Shown here: in pieces, positions 6,801 to 7,777 of the stretch | Position numbering within the stretch: the stretch's first letter is position 1 | How the letters are laid out: the number at the start of each line of letters is the position of its first letter | Source of the DNA: Terriglobia bacterium | GTDB lineage: Bacteria; Acidobacteriota; Terriglobia; UBA7540 | Length of the DNA stretch: 7,777 nucleotides | Direction: 5' to 3' | Assembly (NCBI GenBank): GCA_020072905.1 | Contig: JAIQGB010000207.1 | Coordinates: forward strand, 1 to 7,777 | Position numbers and translations under genes: made by a program | Notes under the pieces: model-generated | The model's database searches: none | What the model was told of the DNA's origin: nothing | What the model saw: only the letters and a program-made list of their open reading frames with translations

Positions 6801-6965
6801 CTATTGCAGCAACTGCAGATCGATCTTGCTCCCCGGGGCGAGCCCGGCAAGCCCGCCGGGGCCGACCTGGTACGGCGCCCCGGAAGGATCTCGGGGCTGA
6901 GCGTGGAGCAGTCCCGCCGCCACCAACTCGCGGAAACTTCGTGCGGGACGACCCGCCCGAGATCG
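6801..6965 (-). pseudogene. C-terminal fragment (about 54 residues) of an unidentified upstream operon gene
   Basis: A minus-strand frame ends at TAG (6803-6801) and reads like a genuine protein tail: SFRELVAAGLLHA, then QPRDPSGAPYQVGPGG and a final PGSKIDLQLLQ. The 'ELV.AG.L...P.DPSG.PY' pattern is known to me from the C-termini of bacterial TPR proteins and, more loosely, from type II secretion pseudopilins (DPWGNPY), so the family is uncertain. The stop is placed as expected for the gene before the TPR gene, 20 bases upstream with a ribosome site between. Going upstream, the frame has no start codon and meets a stop at 7037-7035, by which point the opposite strand clearly codes for CapA. 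The gene is therefore broken somewhere around 6961-6990. It is listed as a fragment because its 5' part is absent. It may be intact in the source genome if the join is artificial. Confidence 0.55.
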
Positions 6966-7777
6966 GCAGTGCGCAGCATTCTGTGCGATGTGGTGTACGG
7001 AAATCTGGAAGGCCCGATCATAGATGATGGCGACTCAGCCAAGTGTCGCGGAAAGAAGATCGGAACTTGTTTCGCGTTTCGCGTGCCAACGCGTTATGGC
7101 AAGTATCTGAAAGATGCAGGATTTACGGCGATGGGGCTGGCCAACAACCATGCGATGGATTTTGGCCTGGAAGGGCGGGCCCGTACGCGGCAGGTATTGG
7201 ATGCCATGCAGATTGCACACACCGGCGAAGTGGGTGACATTGCGCGGCTCACGGTGAAGGGCAGAAAGATAGCGATTATCGCTCTTGCCACGTATCAGGG
7301 GGCGTACAACTTTCTTGATCTGGATGAATCATTGCAGGCGATCCGCGCGCTGAAAGCGGAATCCGACCTGGTGATTGTGGGCTTCCACGGCGGAGCAGAA
7401 GGGGCGACGCACCAGCACGTTCTGGAAGGCGATGAAACTTTTCTGGGCGAAGATCGCGGCGATCTGCGCCGCTTTACTCATGCGGCAATTGATGCCGGCG
7501 CTGACCTGCTGCTGGGCTCCGGGCCGCACGTTGTCCGCGCGATGGAACTTTACAAAGGGAAGCTGATTGCTTACGCGTTGGGGAACTTCGCCACCTACGG
7601 GCCTTTCAATTTGAATGTGGAGAATGGATTGACGCTGGTGCTGGAGGCACATTTGGCTGCTGATGGAACATTCCTTCGGGGACAAGCCTACGCGGCGAAG
7701 CAAGAAAAACCGGGCGGGCCGAGGATGGATCCTGAAAACAAGATATTGCCGGTGTTGCGCTCTCTTTCTCATACAGA
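6963..7777 (+). CDS. CapA-family protein (PGA_cap metallophosphatase-like), 5'-truncated and running off the right edge
   Basis: The plus-strand frame (codons starting at positions divisible by 3) shows the CapA family motifs in order: VVYGNLEGPI (6990-7019), ANNHAMDFG (7140-7166), FHGGAE (7383-7400, where relatives often have HWGxE), GSGPHVV (7515-7535) and YALGNF (7572-7589). CapA proteins have a calcineurin-like metallophosphatase fold and act in poly-gamma-glutamate capsule export or related envelope functions; many relatives have other, unknown roles. The N-terminal part with the signal peptide or anchor and the first metal-binding GD motif is missing. Upstream of about 6963 the frame stays open to 6798 but no longer resembles CapA and has no start codon, and that DNA codes for the other strand. 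The frame is still open at 7777, so the C-terminus lies outside. A-T-ending codons (GAA, GAT, ATT, TTT) look commoner than in the operon to the left. Confidence 0.75.

Noticed and set aside
6798..6960. Upstream extension of the capA frame
   Set aside because: The frame is open, but the peptide has no signal sequence, no GD metal motif and no start codon. The same DNA makes better sense as the minus-strand tail.
6794..7042. Minus-strand frame of 82 codons starting with ATG
   Set aside because: It crosses the presumed junction, is in a different frame from the plausible tail ending at 6801, overlaps clear CapA coding and is Arg/Ser-rich without motifs.

Overview
This GC-rich, densely coded window looks like chromosomal DNA of a Gram-negative soil bacterium. 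The families present suggest Acidobacteriota (Solibacter/Bryobacter-like): a GT-C/TPR membrane protein of the TMTC type, an AUR1-like PAP2 protein, a LolA homologue without LolB beside it, and many TPR proteins. That placement is inference, because no rRNA or other marker gene is present. I saw no tRNA, CRISPR array, insertion sequence or long repeat.

Layout, left to right. (1) Positions 2-124 hold the last 40 codons of an unrecognised plus-strand gene. (2) A minus-strand threonine synthase (thrC-like, 135-1322) converges on it. (3) A 79-bp divergent intergenic region (1323-1401) holds candidate promoters placed so that both thrC and the plus-strand HAD phosphatase (1402-2235) would be made from leaderless or nearly leaderless mRNAs. 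(4) After a 53-bp convergent gap comes a compact minus-strand operon read from right to left: the tail of an unidentified protein (6801-6965), a two-helix membrane TPR protein (6007-6780), an AUR1-like PAP2 membrane protein (4983-6017), a TMTC-like GT-C/TPR protein (2974-4983) and a LolA-like periplasmic carrier (2289-2996). The last four genes overlap one another by 11, 1 and 23 bases, so they are very probably co-transcribed and translationally coupled. (5) From about 6963 to the right edge lies a plus-strand CapA-family gene that has lost its 5' end.

The operon reads as an envelope module. It has a polytopic glycosyltransferase that probably uses a lipid-linked sugar, a PAP2 enzyme that could act on lipid phosphates or transfer a headgroup, a periplasmic lipoprotein or lipid carrier, and a TPR scaffold. 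No substrate can be read from the sequence.

The most important structural observation is near 6961-6990. There the operon's upstream gene, which has lost its 5' part, and capA, which has also lost its 5' part, abut head to head. Neither has a start codon or room for one. This is best explained by a chimeric join (cloning or assembly) or by a real rearrangement breakpoint. The only GATC in the bracketed interval lies exactly at its edge, at 6961-6964.
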